DNA of 64,000 bases from a virus. Location of the stretch: positions 1 to 64,000 of the IMG/VR virus record IMGVR_UViG_3300036770_001342; one strand, 5' to 3'. Shown here piece by piece: positions 7,498 through 15,001 of this stretch. The notes beneath the pieces are model-generated. The model was not told the DNA's origin. It saw nothing but the letters and a program-made list of their open reading frames with translations, and made no database searches. Every line of letters begins with the position of its first letter. Position 1 is the stretch's first letter. The translations under genes were made by a program, and so were the position numbers.

Positions 7498-8142
7498 TTA
7501 CGCCGTTACTTTAGTTTTTGCCTTCTTTGCCTTAGGAGCAGGTTTGACTGGATCAAGACTTGCTGCTTCTTTTTCTAAACGTTGTGCTTCAGCCAATAAG
7601 CCTTTTGCTTCTGCGGACATTTTAGCAGCCTGTTGACGTAGGTTGTTTGCTAATGCTTGATCACCTAATGCATCGCCTGTTGACTGTATTGGTGCAGTAG
7701 TTTTATCTCCGCGTAAACGTCTGGCAACATCAACCGGATCCTGTAATCCTCTGCTTGCATCCATTTCAGCCAACTTACGAACAGCCTCTTCACCTTGCTT
7801 CATCTCATCAAGAATCTTGTTGAGTTCATCAAGTTTGATCAGTACGTTTGGTTGCGGTGTCATTACAACAAGTTCAGTACGAATCTTCTTCAACATGCCT
7901 TCAGCATGTAATTTTTGAAGAATAATTTGTCCGTCCTTTGTATAAGTTCTATTTAAAGCGTCGGCTAAATTTTCACTATTTTGACCGATATCACTTTCTA
8001 TGCATTTCATAAGTGGATCATGAATGTGCTGGTTTAGAACTTCTGGATAAGTTACCAAACACATATGAGGTTCACCGGGAACTTCACGAAATATAACAGC
8101 AACTTTACGATCACCGTGTTTGCCTATGTGTCTCAAAAACAT
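7498..8142 (-). CDS. Phage protein with C-terminal coiled coil
   Basis: 214 residues. The N-terminal 100 residues look globular (MFLRHIGKHGDRKVAVIFREVPGE). From about residue 100 the protein becomes helical and Ala/Lys/Glu-rich, with a likely coiled coil (about 150-195) and a basic Lys/Ala/Pro tail. Similar uncharacterised proteins occur in aquatic T4-like phages beside thyA, from memory. A strong AAGGAG lies 7 nt before the start. The basic tail could contact nucleic acid, but no function can be assigned. Confidence 0.7.
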   Translation of the reverse strand: MFLRHIGKHGDRKVAVIFREVPGEPHMCLVTYPEVLNQHIHDPLMKCIESDIGQNSENLADALNRTYTKDGQIILQKLHAEGMLKKIRTELVVMTPQPNVLIKLDELNKILDEMKQGEEAVRKLAEMDASRGLQDPVDVARRLRGDKTTAPIQSTGDALGDQALANNLRQQAAKMSAEAKGLLAEAQRLEKEAASLDPVKPAPKAKKAKTKVTA

Positions 8143-8198
8143 ATGTTTTCTCCTTATAAGTATTTTTATTTAATTAGAAATAGTATGCGCCATTTATT

Positions 8199-8420
8199 TT
8201 AAGACCACGTAAGGTCATAAAAAACAGCCTCAGAGGGGTCCTCAAAATATATAACATTATCAAAAAAAGTATTTGAGGTTCCGATATAATATCTTCCTAA
8301 TAGTTTTTCTTGTACCCACTGAACATTGTTATCCTCTGCGGGAGCATTGGCTTTAATAAAGTGTTTTGGGCAATAATCTAATTGTCGTTGATCAAACCAA
8401 GTATATAAATTTATATTCAC
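8199..8420 (-). CDS. Uncharacterised small protein
   Basis: 73 residues, aromatic-rich (MNINLYTWFDQRQLDYC; GRYYIGTSNTFFDNVIYFEDP). No domain recognised. It is coupled to the upstream gene by an ATGA overlap at 8417-8420. Convincing as a gene because of that overlap and the tight packing, but the function is unknown. Confidence 0.65.
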   Translation of the reverse strand: MNINLYTWFDQRQLDYCPKHFIKANAPAEDNNVQWVQEKLLGRYYIGTSNTFFDNVIYFEDPSEAVFYDLTWS

Positions 8421-8827
8421 GCTAACAACTTCCTCAATACTGTATACTTTTCGTAAGCCTCTACTACTCGGTCATCATCAGTTTTGGGTGAGGGTGCTAA
8501 TGGTATCCAAATTTCTTTGCGTGATAATTCAATATGTACAAATCCACCAAATCCATTATACAGTCGCGGCTGATGTATCTTACCGTTACGATATAAATCA
8601 CTTGCTATCTCTATTACATTATCAAGATCACAATCAGATAGATCATAACTGCTACGTTGTCTAGCACCAACATTACCATACTCGTAATATGATTTTACAA
8701 CACTAATTAGTTGTTCTAAGTCAGGACAAGCCGTTCTAGTGATGATGACCAAAACATCATCGACACTCACTTCGCCTAACGCAAGTGATTTCAAACATCC
8801 ACCCAAACTAGTACCAACTAGCATCAT
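8417..8827 (-). CDS. Uncharacterised protein
   Basis: 136 residues. The opening MMLVGTSLGGCLKSLALGEVS is followed by DDVLVIITRTACPDLEQLI and a soluble alpha/beta pattern. The first stretch is mildly hydrophobic but lacks a signal-peptide shape. No catalytic motif recognised. It sits in a run of three ATGA-linked genes, which indicates co-translation with both neighbours. Confidence 0.7.
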   Translation of the reverse strand: MMLVGTSLGGCLKSLALGEVSVDDVLVIITRTACPDLEQLISVVKSYYEYGNVGARQRSSYDLSDCDLDNVIEIASDLYRNGKIHQPRLYNGFGGFVHIELSRKEIWIPLAPSPKTDDDRVVEAYEKYTVLRKLLA

Positions 8828-9180
8828 ACAATTACACTTTTCTCCAATTCAAAACGTTCACTAAAAATCTTTTTACCATTCTTACGAATATGGTCTACCA
8901 TAAATTGCGGGTCATCTTCAAACGCACTTTTGATATCTTCAATATCAATACCCTGAGCAGCAAACTGATAGATTTCATAATGACGTTGACTATTAGCCTT
9001 AGCCCTGATTATCATTTGCTTTAGTGGGATATTACTATTCCTACTAGGTGTCTTTAGACCTTGTAGTGTGTTCCACACTTGAGTTTTTTCCCATTCTTGC
9101 TGTTGTGATAGTTCCTCATCAATGTCATATATACATTCAAGACCTTGATTATCCCACATAGCCAAAAAATTCTTAACCAT
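8824..9180 (-). CDS. Uncharacterised conserved phage protein
   Basis: 118 residues, opening MVKNFLAMWDNQGLECIYDI. I recognise this opening as common in hypothetical proteins of aquatic phages, without known function. The body is helical and charged (SQQQEWEKTQVWNTL; YQFAAQGIDIEDIKSAFEDDP). The start is joined to the preceding small membrane-protein frame as TAATG. Confidence 0.7.
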   Translation of the reverse strand: MVKNFLAMWDNQGLECIYDIDEELSQQQEWEKTQVWNTLQGLKTPSRNSNIPLKQMIIRAKANSQRHYEIYQFAAQGIDIEDIKSAFEDDPQFMVDHIRKNGKKIFSERFELEKSVIV

Positions 9181-9293
9181 TAGTCACCTAAACTTAATAA
9201 TAGGTTTATACCTAAAAAACCAATAATGAACCAAAAAACAAAAATAAAGATATTTTTAATATAATATATTATTGTTTTTTTGTAAGTTGCCAT
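9180..9293 (-). CDS. Small single-span membrane protein (37 aa)
   Basis: ATG at 9293 to TAA at 9182-9180: 37 codons. It begins MATYKKTIIYYIKN and continues as an uninterrupted hydrophobic segment (FIFVFWFIIGFLGINLLLSL), so it would span the membrane once with a basic N-terminal tail. The stop overlaps the next start as TAATG, and the first 25 nt overlap the upstream gene. Coupling and the coherent membrane segment support it; the weak ribosome-binding site (AGAAG) and small size leave doubt. Confidence 0.45.
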   Translation of the reverse strand: MATYKKTIIYYIKNIFIFVFWFIIGFLGINLLLSLGD

Positions 9294-9511
9294 ATCACTT
9301 CTGCCTTTTCAATAAGATCGGCTAATGCAGTATTATCTTTGCTAGCCTCAAGTATGTCACGCCATTCTAACCAACGATCACGATCCTTCTTAGCGGGATC
9401 TTCAATGATCATAGTTCTTTCTGTTTCACCACTCTTTCTGGCATAGACAGTTTTACCACCGTCTGGCGATTCAAAGATTGTTATCTCTTCAATGCTTTTT
9501 ATGATCGTCAT
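9269..9511 (-). CDS. Uncharacterised small protein
   Basis: 80 residues from ATG at 9511. A longer frame to 9628 exists but lies inside the VWA gene and reads as an out-of-frame shadow. MTIIKSIEEITIFESPDGGKT looks like a beta hairpin; the rest is helical and charged (KKDRDRWLEWRDILEASKDN; LADLIEKAEVIWQL). It overlaps the end of the VWA gene by 23 nt and is probably co-translated with it. Function unknown. Confidence 0.7.
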   Translation of the reverse strand: MTIIKSIEEITIFESPDGGKTVYARKSGETERTMIIEDPAKKDRDRWLEWRDILEASKDNTALADLIEKAEVIWQLTKKQ

Positions 9512-10805
9512 ATAAGGCCCACGACCCGAACGGGGGATTCGGGTTAGGATCACCGTGAATGATCCATGTCGTATCACAATAGTTCTCATCACCCCAACTA
9601 CCATAAGGGTAACCGTCTGTGAATACAATCAGTCTTGTGGGCACTCGACCTTGTTCTTTGAGATGATCAAAGATACAAGTGAAGTCAGTACCACCACCGC
9701 CCATCAATTGATAGCCTTCGATAGTATCGAGGTTCTCGCTAGTAAAAGTTTGCGGGTTGTACACTTCAGTATCAAAGCAAGCAACGTTGACACGATAACC
9801 ATCGAACGCACTCATCATGCCAGCAACTTCAGTCAAGAATGCCTTGCCCTGAGCATCGCTAATCGAACCCGACAAGTCGATGAAAACATCAACATCAATT
9901 TCTTCGCCGGGAGTCATACCAGGCATAACAGCATCCATATGCCAACCGCGACGACTGGGCTTGATCCAACTAAAGTCAGTCTTGATCGCGCTAGTAAGAT
10001 TAGTCTGAATCAACTCACGCCAGGGCATGACAGGGTTAGTCATATCTTTGATAAGACGTTCAACACCTGCGGGCAGACTACCTGCTTCAGCACTCTGAGC
10101 AGCATTGATTACAGCCTGTTTGATTTCTTGCTTGAGAGCCTCACGCTCTTCAGGTGTCATAGGTGCGGGACGCTTGCCCTTAGACTTCTTGTTTCCACCT
10201 TCACCCTCACCGTCGCCCTCACCATCGTCACCTTCACCGTCACCGTCCATATGCTCGTCGAGCAATTGTTCAATGAGTTGGTCCAGTGTTATGGGCTGTA
10301 CATTCTTCATCAAGTCATCATAGATTTCTTCACTTGATTTACCGTCATACTTTTGTTCGTACAATGCAGGGACGCTAGTAATAAACTGACCTACTTTGTG
10401 ACGCTTCAAATCAGCATTCACCGCATAGTCATTTGCGATATTGAAAATTTGCGGGTCACGTTCACCACGACGACCCATGTGATCATAGACAACGTGAAGC
10501 ACCTCATGCGCAACCAAAAATTCAACTTCTTTGGCCTTGAGTAGCATAATAAATTTTGAATTGTAGTAAAACTTACGACCGTCAGTCGCAGCAGTACCGC
10601 ACCATTCATCAGCATTGATTAGTTGAAGTCTAGTAGCGAGATTACCGAAAAACGAATGACGTAGCAACAGACCAATACGTGCCGTCACCAAACGTTCACG
10701 TGCCTGCGCATCAATTTTTGGGTCAGTAGGCCCGATAAGATTGTCAAACTTTTTATTACGTTTTGACTTCTTCTTACCTTTAGTACCGGGGATAACGTCA
10801 CTCAT
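9489..10805 (-). CDS. VWA domain protein with N-terminal HExxH metallopeptidase-like domain
   Basis: 438 residues. H100-E-V-L-H104 within VAHEVLHVVYDH is a zinc-type HExxH motif. An acidic Gly/Asp/Glu linker (187-203) separates it from a von Willebrand factor A domain whose MIDAS motif is D310-L-S-G-S and whose second MIDAS segment is GGGGTDFTCIFDH. This is the VWA-like metallopeptidase family that pairs with MoxR ATPases; the next upstream gene encodes one. Such pairs act as metal-insertion or remodelling chaperones. A perfect sigma70 promoter (TTGACA-17-TATAAT) precedes it. The target in this phage is unknown. Confidence 0.85.
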   Translation of the reverse strand: MSDVIPGTKGKKKSKRNKKFDNLIGPTDPKIDAQARERLVTARIGLLLRHSFFGNLATRLQLINADEWCGTAATDGRKFYYNSKFIMLLKAKEVEFLVAHEVLHVVYDHMGRRGERDPQIFNIANDYAVNADLKRHKVGQFITSVPALYEQKYDGKSSEEIYDDLMKNVQPITLDQLIEQLLDEHMDGDGEGDDGEGDGEGEGGNKKSKGKRPAPMTPEEREALKQEIKQAVINAAQSAEAGSLPAGVERLIKDMTNPVMPWRELIQTNLTSAIKTDFSWIKPSRRGWHMDAVMPGMTPGEEIDVDVFIDLSGSISDAQGKAFLTEVAGMMSAFDGYRVNVACFDTEVYNPQTFTSENLDTIEGYQLMGGGGTDFTCIFDHLKEQGRVPTRLIVFTDGYPYGSWGDENYCDTTWIIHGDPNPNPPFGSWALYDDHKKH

Positions 10806-10834
10806 ACATAAACTCCGTTAGTCAATATGTATAT

Positions 10835-10863
10835 ATTATAAGATAAGTGAGAGTCAATGTCAA
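10835..10863 (-). promoter_or_regulatory. Consensus sigma70 promoter for the VWA gene
   Basis: TTGACA at 10863-10858 and TATAAT at 10840-10835 with exactly 17 nt between them, 29 nt ahead of the ATG at 10805, which has GGAG as ribosome-binding site. It is a full match to the housekeeping consensus. Confidence 0.85.
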
Positions 10864-10871
10864 GAGAAAGC

Positions 10872-10922
10872 CCATGATGCTCAAACCCTAGACTCTCACG
10901 TATTCGGGCTTGAGCACCATGG
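10872..10922 (-). terminator. 17-bp RNA hairpin after the MoxR gene
   Basis: Arms at 10906-10922 and 10872-10888 pair over 17 bp around a 17-nt loop. The two non-Watson-Crick positions are G-U in leftward RNA but would be A-C in rightward RNA, so the structure belongs to the minus-strand transcript. A pyrimidine-rich run (CTTTCTCTT) follows. Likely a terminator or processing site between the MoxR gene and the next promoter. Confidence 0.65.
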
Positions 10923-10935
10923 ACCATAACGGACC

Positions 10936-12030
10936 TTAGTTACCAGCCTCGACGATGTACTTACCGTACTTTTTGTGAAAATCGTCAAAGTTTTTCAACT
11001 GACTAGGTTCGATGGGCAACTTGAAAGTTTTGAGTGCGACTTTAGCACCCATAACAACAAGTTCAGTTTCAAAGTTATTCATCATATAACTAAAGAAATT
11101 GTCACACATACCATGAAACTTCTTCATATCAACACGATTTTCAACAGCATCACGCAATTCGTAACACATTGAAGTAGTCAACGAATACATTGCCGAAATT
11201 TCTTTGACGTTGAGGTCCTTGACCTTGCCCGATAAAATATCACTGGGGTTAGGCATCTTGCTAGACACTTTACGATGCGCCATAAACTTGACTGCAAGAC
11301 CCTCACCGATAGCACCTGCTACAAGATTGAACAGTGTATCGTTATCTGTGTCTGCCTCATCGTCAAGCAATTGCGAAACGAATGTCCAACTACGCGGGGT
11401 AGCGAATGCGCGACTAGACGATTTGTTGTCAAAGTCATACAAGTCATTCTTAGCGAACGACAAGTAACCAACAACGTCAGTATGAATACCTGCATTCACA
11501 GCCCAGTTCTGCCATGAAGCAAAGTCTGCCCGCATTTCAAGATGCAAGAAACGATTTGCGAGGGGCATGGGCATACGATACGTGACACCTTTATCACTTT
11601 CACGATTGCCTGCTGCGACGATAACAACGTTATCGGGCAGTACATATTTACCTACGCGACGATTGAGCACCAATTGATAACCTGCTGCTTGTACAGCGGG
11701 CGGTGCACTGTTCATCTCGTCAAGAAAAAGTACAATGACGGGATATTGACTTGCGAGTTCAGTATCAGGTAGATCGACTGGGGGTGCCCAATCCATGCGA
11801 CCGTTATCTTTGTTGTAGTATGGGATACCGCGCAAGTCAGTAGGCTCCATCTGCGCCATACGCAGATCAATCATCAACCCGCCTAGTTCGTTCGTAATTT
11901 CTTGAACGACCTCACTCTTGCCGATACCGGGAGGACCCCAAAGAAATACAGGGCGTTTTGCCTTGAATGCTTTGTGAATCGCTTTACGCGCTTGCGTACT
12001 AGTAACAGTAAAATTATCAGAAATAGCCAT
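10936..12030 (-). CDS. MoxR-type AAA+ ATPase
   Basis: 364 residues. Walker A is GPPGIGKS (32-39), Walker B is VLFLDEMN (100-107), and the sensor 1 region is VVIVAAGNRE. The order and spacing match MoxR/RavA-like AAA+ ATPases. Its partner is the VWA protein encoded next, and together they probably form an ATP-driven chaperone that remodels a protein complex. It has its own sigma70 promoter and a good AGGAG. An asparagine follows the Walker B acidic pair, as in other MoxR proteins. The client is unknown. Confidence 0.88.
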   Translation of the reverse strand: MAISDNFTVTSTQARKAIHKAFKAKRPVFLWGPPGIGKSEVVQEITNELGGLMIDLRMAQMEPTDLRGIPYYNKDNGRMDWAPPVDLPDTELASQYPVIVLFLDEMNSAPPAVQAAGYQLVLNRRVGKYVLPDNVVIVAAGNRESDKGVTYRMPMPLANRFLHLEMRADFASWQNWAVNAGIHTDVVGYLSFAKNDLYDFDNKSSSRAFATPRSWTFVSQLLDDEADTDNDTLFNLVAGAIGEGLAVKFMAHRKVSSKMPNPSDILSGKVKDLNVKEISAMYSLTTSMCYELRDAVENRVDMKKFHGMCDNFFSYMMNNFETELVVMGAKVALKTFKLPIEPSQLKNFDDFHKKYGKYIVEAGN

Positions 12031-12061
12031 GTGAGAGTCTCCTATAAGTTAGTGTTTTGAT

Positions 12062-12090
12062 ATCATAGTTGATATCGAAACTATTGTCAA
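12062..12090 (-). promoter_or_regulatory. Sigma70 promoter for the MoxR gene
   Basis: TTGACA at 12090-12085, 17-nt spacer, TATGAT at 12067-12062, followed by TATAGGAG and the ATG at 12030. The -35 element overlaps the last bases of the upstream gene. Confidence 0.8.
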
Positions 12091-12350
12091 GCCCTGAATC
12101 GCTCATAACCACGAATCGGGCTAAAACGATAAGGAAGATTTTTTTCCTGAATCGTATAATCCATATTGAAGTTACGCAAAGTGTTGATGAGAGTAGCGAG
12201 GTCTAAGTCTTCCTCAAGATATACCGTACCACCCTTTTGATAAGAATACTCGGTGATGCGATCAGTAATTCCCAACTGATCAAGCACCTTGCGCTTGACA
12301 GCACCCCAAGCGTGACCAGGATCACTGTACACTTTGATTTTGATAGTCAT
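12087..12350 (-). CDS. Uncharacterised small protein
   Basis: 87 residues from ATG at 12350; the longer frame to 12464 runs through the neighbouring small gene and is rejected. MTIKIKVYSDPGHAWGAVKRKVLDQLG is followed by a compact alpha/beta pattern (YSYQKGGTVYLEEDLDLATLINTLR), reminiscent of small phage proteins of unknown role. AGGAC sits in the 5-nt loop of a 6-bp hairpin (12353-12369) just before the start, which may modulate translation. Confidence 0.7.
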   Translation of the reverse strand: MTIKIKVYSDPGHAWGAVKRKVLDQLGITDRITEYSYQKGGTVYLEEDLDLATLINTLRNFNMDYTIQEKNLPYRFSPIRGYERFRA

Positions 12351-12366
12351 TATAATATGTCCTATA

Positions 12367-12540
12367 TTAGAGTGGGGCGAAAAATTCTCGACCAGCAGCC
12401 ATGAATACATGATATGCTTGACGGATAACAGAAGTATACTCTTCTGGGTAAAGACGTACCTCACCTAAAAAGTCAAGCATGGGAAGACCCTCGATTTCAG
12501 CAGCGTCTCCAAGAATCTTACAGGCTTCGCTAGTAGTCAT
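12367..12540 (-). CDS. Small uncharacterised protein (57 aa)
   Basis: ATG at 12540 to TAA at 12369-12367. It begins MTTSEACKILGDAAEIEGLP and ends AAGREFFAPL. AGGAG lies 6 nt before the start and a sigma70 promoter (TTGACT-17-TATACT) lies directly upstream, so it is a solid gene despite its length. The composition is that of a soluble, mostly helical protein. No family is recognised. Confidence 0.75.
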   Translation of the reverse strand: MTTSEACKILGDAAEIEGLPMLDFLGEVRLYPEEYTSVIRQAYHVFMAAGREFFAPL

Positions 12541-12569
12541 ATCAATCTCCTAAACTCGACTATAGATAT

Positions 12570-12598
12570 AGTATAGTGGAATACGGACCCAAAGTCAA
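12570..12598 (-). promoter_or_regulatory. Sigma70 promoter
   Basis: TTGACT at 12598-12593, 17-nt spacer, TATACT at 12575-12570. It stands 29 nt before the 57-residue gene and would also transcribe the gene after it. Confidence 0.75.
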
Positions 12599-12641
12599 GC
12601 CTTTTCTGAGGTTTCGTAAGTTATTGATTCTATTAGGGTTT

Positions 12642-12905
12642 TTACTGGGTAAGACGCAGAATTAATAGCATTTTTTCGACATAATCGATGGCCTGGGCTA
12701 ATTCTCTACGGGGTTTATCTGCTAGATAGGGCTTGTGTAATTGTCTAGCACGAACCTCAGCACTACCTAACACACCTACAAGTGTCTCGGCGTTTTTGAT
12801 AAGTTTGCGAAGGTCTTTATTATAGTGTAGTTGGCGTGCTTGATAATTGATATCGTCAAGAATCTTGCTTGCCTCAAGGGCTGTTGTGAATTTTATCTCA
12901 CTCAA
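12642..12905 (-). CDS. Uncharacterised helical protein
   Basis: 87 residues if it starts at the TTG at 12905, which has AAGGA 8 nt upstream and overlaps the preceding gene by only 8 nt. An ATG at 12953 (MQYIQSAQP) would overlap by 56 nt. The sequence is helical and charged (LRKLIKNAETLVGVLGSAEVRARQL; LAQAIDYVEKMLLILRL), with no recognisable domain. The start is uncertain; the stop is firm. Confidence 0.6.
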   Translation of the reverse strand: MSEIKFTTALEASKILDDINYQARQLHYNKDLRKLIKNAETLVGVLGSAEVRARQLHKPYLADKPRRELAQAIDYVEKMLLILRLTQ

Positions 12906-13689
12906 GTCCCATGTCCTTGCGGATTTTGGTTGCGCTGATTGAATGTATTGCATCGTCAAAAACCTCTTGCTCAATCTTGTAACCTACATCACGCCCATAT
13001 GTGATGTTCACGATATTTGGAACGACAACGATTTCATATTGACCTTGATACTTTGGATCTAAGTCTCTACGAATATACTCTTTTACCTGTTCAATAGCAA
13101 ATGGGTTTGACCCATTCCAACCTTGGCAATCACGGATCATGATACAGACTTGACCCGTTTTAGCCAAAGCACGTTCAAACAATGCACGATGTCCTGGATG
13201 CCATGGTTGCCAGCGACCCAACATCTGTACTGTTTCTTTCTGCCAATCAAATACAGGTCTGCGTTTATTTTTTAAAATATAATTTGCTACAAAAGGTACC
13301 CAAACTTCAGCATTCTGTTCTGTAATACGGAAATCGTATTCTTTAGGTGGAACAAATAATTTGTTGGTATCTTCAAAACGACCACGTTCTATAGTATCTA
13401 TCCATATGGTCCAATCTGCTTTATAATTATTGCGCATCTCTACTAAAGGAGCAACAAAGTCACAAATAACATAATCACATTCAGACATTTCGGCTAGATC
13501 ATACATTCTATGTGATTGTCTAATTCGACCTTCATGACTAAAATCCCAATCGTTGAATTGCTTACGTATATCATCAGCATTATACCAATCTACAGTTACA
13601 CCTATAATTGATTCTAATTCTTGTTTAAGTTTATTAGCAAAATAAGTCTTACCGCTTCCTGGTAGACCCATAATTAAAATTTTCTTCAT
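12898..13689 (-). CDS. Fused P-loop kinase / HxGH nucleotidyltransferase
   Basis: 263 residues, two domains. Residues 1-140 are a P-loop kinase: GLPGSGKT (8-15), then NADDIRKQFNDWDFS (38-52), which resembles the substrate loop of adenylylsulfate kinases. Residues 155-263 are a NadM/cytidylyltransferase-type domain with GRWQPWHPGH (HxGH at 164-167) and ISATKIR (251-257). Known fusions of this shape serve NAD or sulfate activation. A sulfotransferase-like gene is in the same window, so a role in PAPS supply is possible, but the second domain looks closer to NMN adenylyltransferase. Linked to the upstream gene by ATGA. Confidence 0.8.
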   Translation of the reverse strand: MKKILIMGLPGSGKTYFANKLKQELESIIGVTVDWYNADDIRKQFNDWDFSHEGRIRQSHRMYDLAEMSECDYVICDFVAPLVEMRNNYKADWTIWIDTIERGRFEDTNKLFVPPKEYDFRITEQNAEVWVPFVANYILKNKRRPVFDWQKETVQMLGRWQPWHPGHRALFERALAKTGQVCIMIRDCQGWNGSNPFAIEQVKEYIRRDLDPKYQGQYEIVVVPNIVNITYGRDVGYKIEQEVFDDAIHSISATKIRKDMGLE

Positions 13690-14960
13690 TTAAATTTACC
13701 ATTAGGATTTGCAGTTGGAGGAATACCTGCTCTGCTAGTTTTGAATCCAAACGCTTTAGCATTCTTTACTATACTGTCAGGCTTCACATCTATAGTTAGT
13801 GCAGTTTTGAAACGTGGATCATTTTTTTGTTTTTCGCTTGGAATGTAACCGCTGGCTTCTACCACGCTTCGCTCTTCTATATGAAATACTCTTCTTGCTT
13901 TATCGCTAAGATCACTGGGTTTTATAAGTTTAGCAGGTATTGTTTTTGCTTGTGATTTTATTGCTTTATGTAATCTATGGTTGCCATCAAGTATCCAGTC
14001 TATTTGACCTTGCCCGTCCAACATAACTAAAATAGGAAACTGATTAGATACTGTTACTTGATTGATCCTTTCTATTTCTTCTGGGTTTCCGTCCCAATGA
14101 AGTAGTTTACTCTTCAGATTGTCATTTATCGGAAGATCAATTTGTTTGATATGTTTGGTCAGTTCTAAGATATCCTGCAGTGTAATTTTTTCATTACCGT
14201 CTGACCAACTTGTTTCGGCTCCACCTTCTGCTACACCGTTTGGATCATAATCTTCTAAACTTAATTTTTTACTATGCAGTTCTTGCTTTTTATCCCATAG
14301 TTGTTGTATGTAACCTTGTTTACGTAATGCTTTAAACGCTAGATTTTCAGGCCCAAACTCGCCGGTTTTAGTAAGTCCGGCTTTGCGATATCTTTTTATA
14401 ATGTCTAGAACATTTTCAATATCTTCTAAACTTTCTGATTGTATTGCTAATTCTATTAATTGACCCAATTTTTCATATTTGGCTCTAGTATTAGCCTGAT
14501 CAAAGTTTGCTCTTTTCTTAACTGGAAATTTAATCCAATCTTTATTCAGTAAACTATATTCTCCAAGACTAATATGAGGTTGATTACTATCTTGTACATA
14601 TAATTCTACAGGTACACCATTAACTGTGATATCATGTGATTTGTTATATTCGTTCTTTTTGGCATTAAAGAGTTCTTGATAGACCTCATTATTTGGAAGT
14701 TTGCTAAAATCAACAAGAATGTGTAAATCTAAATCGCTGTGGGGTGTATAACTATATGCTGCATTACTACCACTGATAGTAATATCCTCAACGTTTAGTC
14801 CGGATAAACCTAATTCAGTTATAAAATCTTTTGCTATGATTGCTAGAGCATTGTAAACATCATTATGTAAATCTTGACCGGACCATAATTTAGGGTTTAA
14901 TTCATTATGAAATTTAACCGCGTCAGAAAGTTTAAATGACTCTAATTCTTTAATGTCCAT
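13686..14960 (-). CDS. Nucleotidyltransferase-fold protein with C-terminal ParB-like domain
   Basis: 424 residues from ATG at 14960. An in-frame ATG at 15026 is unlikely because its path crosses the tmRNA terminator hairpin. Residues 60-82 (ISGSNAAYSYTPHSDLDLHI) carry the GS and DxD motif of polymerase-beta-type nucleotidyltransferases. Near residues 320-345, ILVMLDGQGQIDWILDGNHRLH resembles the ParB/Srx-type DGxHR motif. It is a modification or nucleotide-handling enzyme of unknown substrate. TATAAATA ends 5 nt before the ATG and no ribosome-binding site is seen, so the transcript may be leaderless. Confidence 0.72.
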   Translation of the reverse strand: MDIKELESFKLSDAVKFHNELNPKLWSGQDLHNDVYNALAIIAKDFITELGLSGLNVEDITISGSNAAYSYTPHSDLDLHILVDFSKLPNNEVYQELFNAKKNEYNKSHDITVNGVPVELYVQDSNQPHISLGEYSLLNKDWIKFPVKKRANFDQANTRAKYEKLGQLIELAIQSESLEDIENVLDIIKRYRKAGLTKTGEFGPENLAFKALRKQGYIQQLWDKKQELHSKKLSLEDYDPNGVAEGGAETSWSDGNEKITLQDILELTKHIKQIDLPINDNLKSKLLHWDGNPEEIERINQVTVSNQFPILVMLDGQGQIDWILDGNHRLHKAIKSQAKTIPAKLIKPSDLSDKARRVFHIEERSVVEASGYIPSEKQKNDPRFKTALTIDVKPDSIVKNAKAFGFKTSRAGIPPTANPNGKFK

Positions 14961-14965
14961 ATGAG

Positions 14966-14973
14966 TATTTATA
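14966..14973 (-). promoter_or_regulatory. Perfect T4-type late promoter TATAAATA
   Basis: TATAAATA at 14973-14966 directly follows the UUCG hairpin and ends 5 nt before the ATG at 14960. With T4 spacing, transcription starts at or beside the start codon. Confidence 0.6.
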
Positions 14974-14975
14974 GA

Positions 14976-15001
14976 AGAATAGGGACCGAAGTCCCTATTC
15001 T
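14976..15001 (-). terminator. UUCG-tetraloop hairpin after the tmRNA
   Basis: An 11-bp perfect stem (AGAATAGGGAC / GTCCCTATTCT) closed by C(UUCG)G on the minus strand. This ultrastable loop is typical of T4 intergenic terminators. It lies at the 3' end of the tmRNA coding piece and before the next late promoter. The U tract is short, so it could also be a processing or stability element. Confidence 0.75.

Noticed and set aside
8143-8198. Promoter before the coiled-coil gene
   Set aside because: The leader is AT-rich but has no convincing late or sigma70 match; only the AAGGAG ribosome-binding site is clear.
10105-10323. Plus-strand frame with Ser-Pro repeats
   Set aside because: It is the antisense image of the acidic Gly/Asp/Glu linker of the VWA protein.
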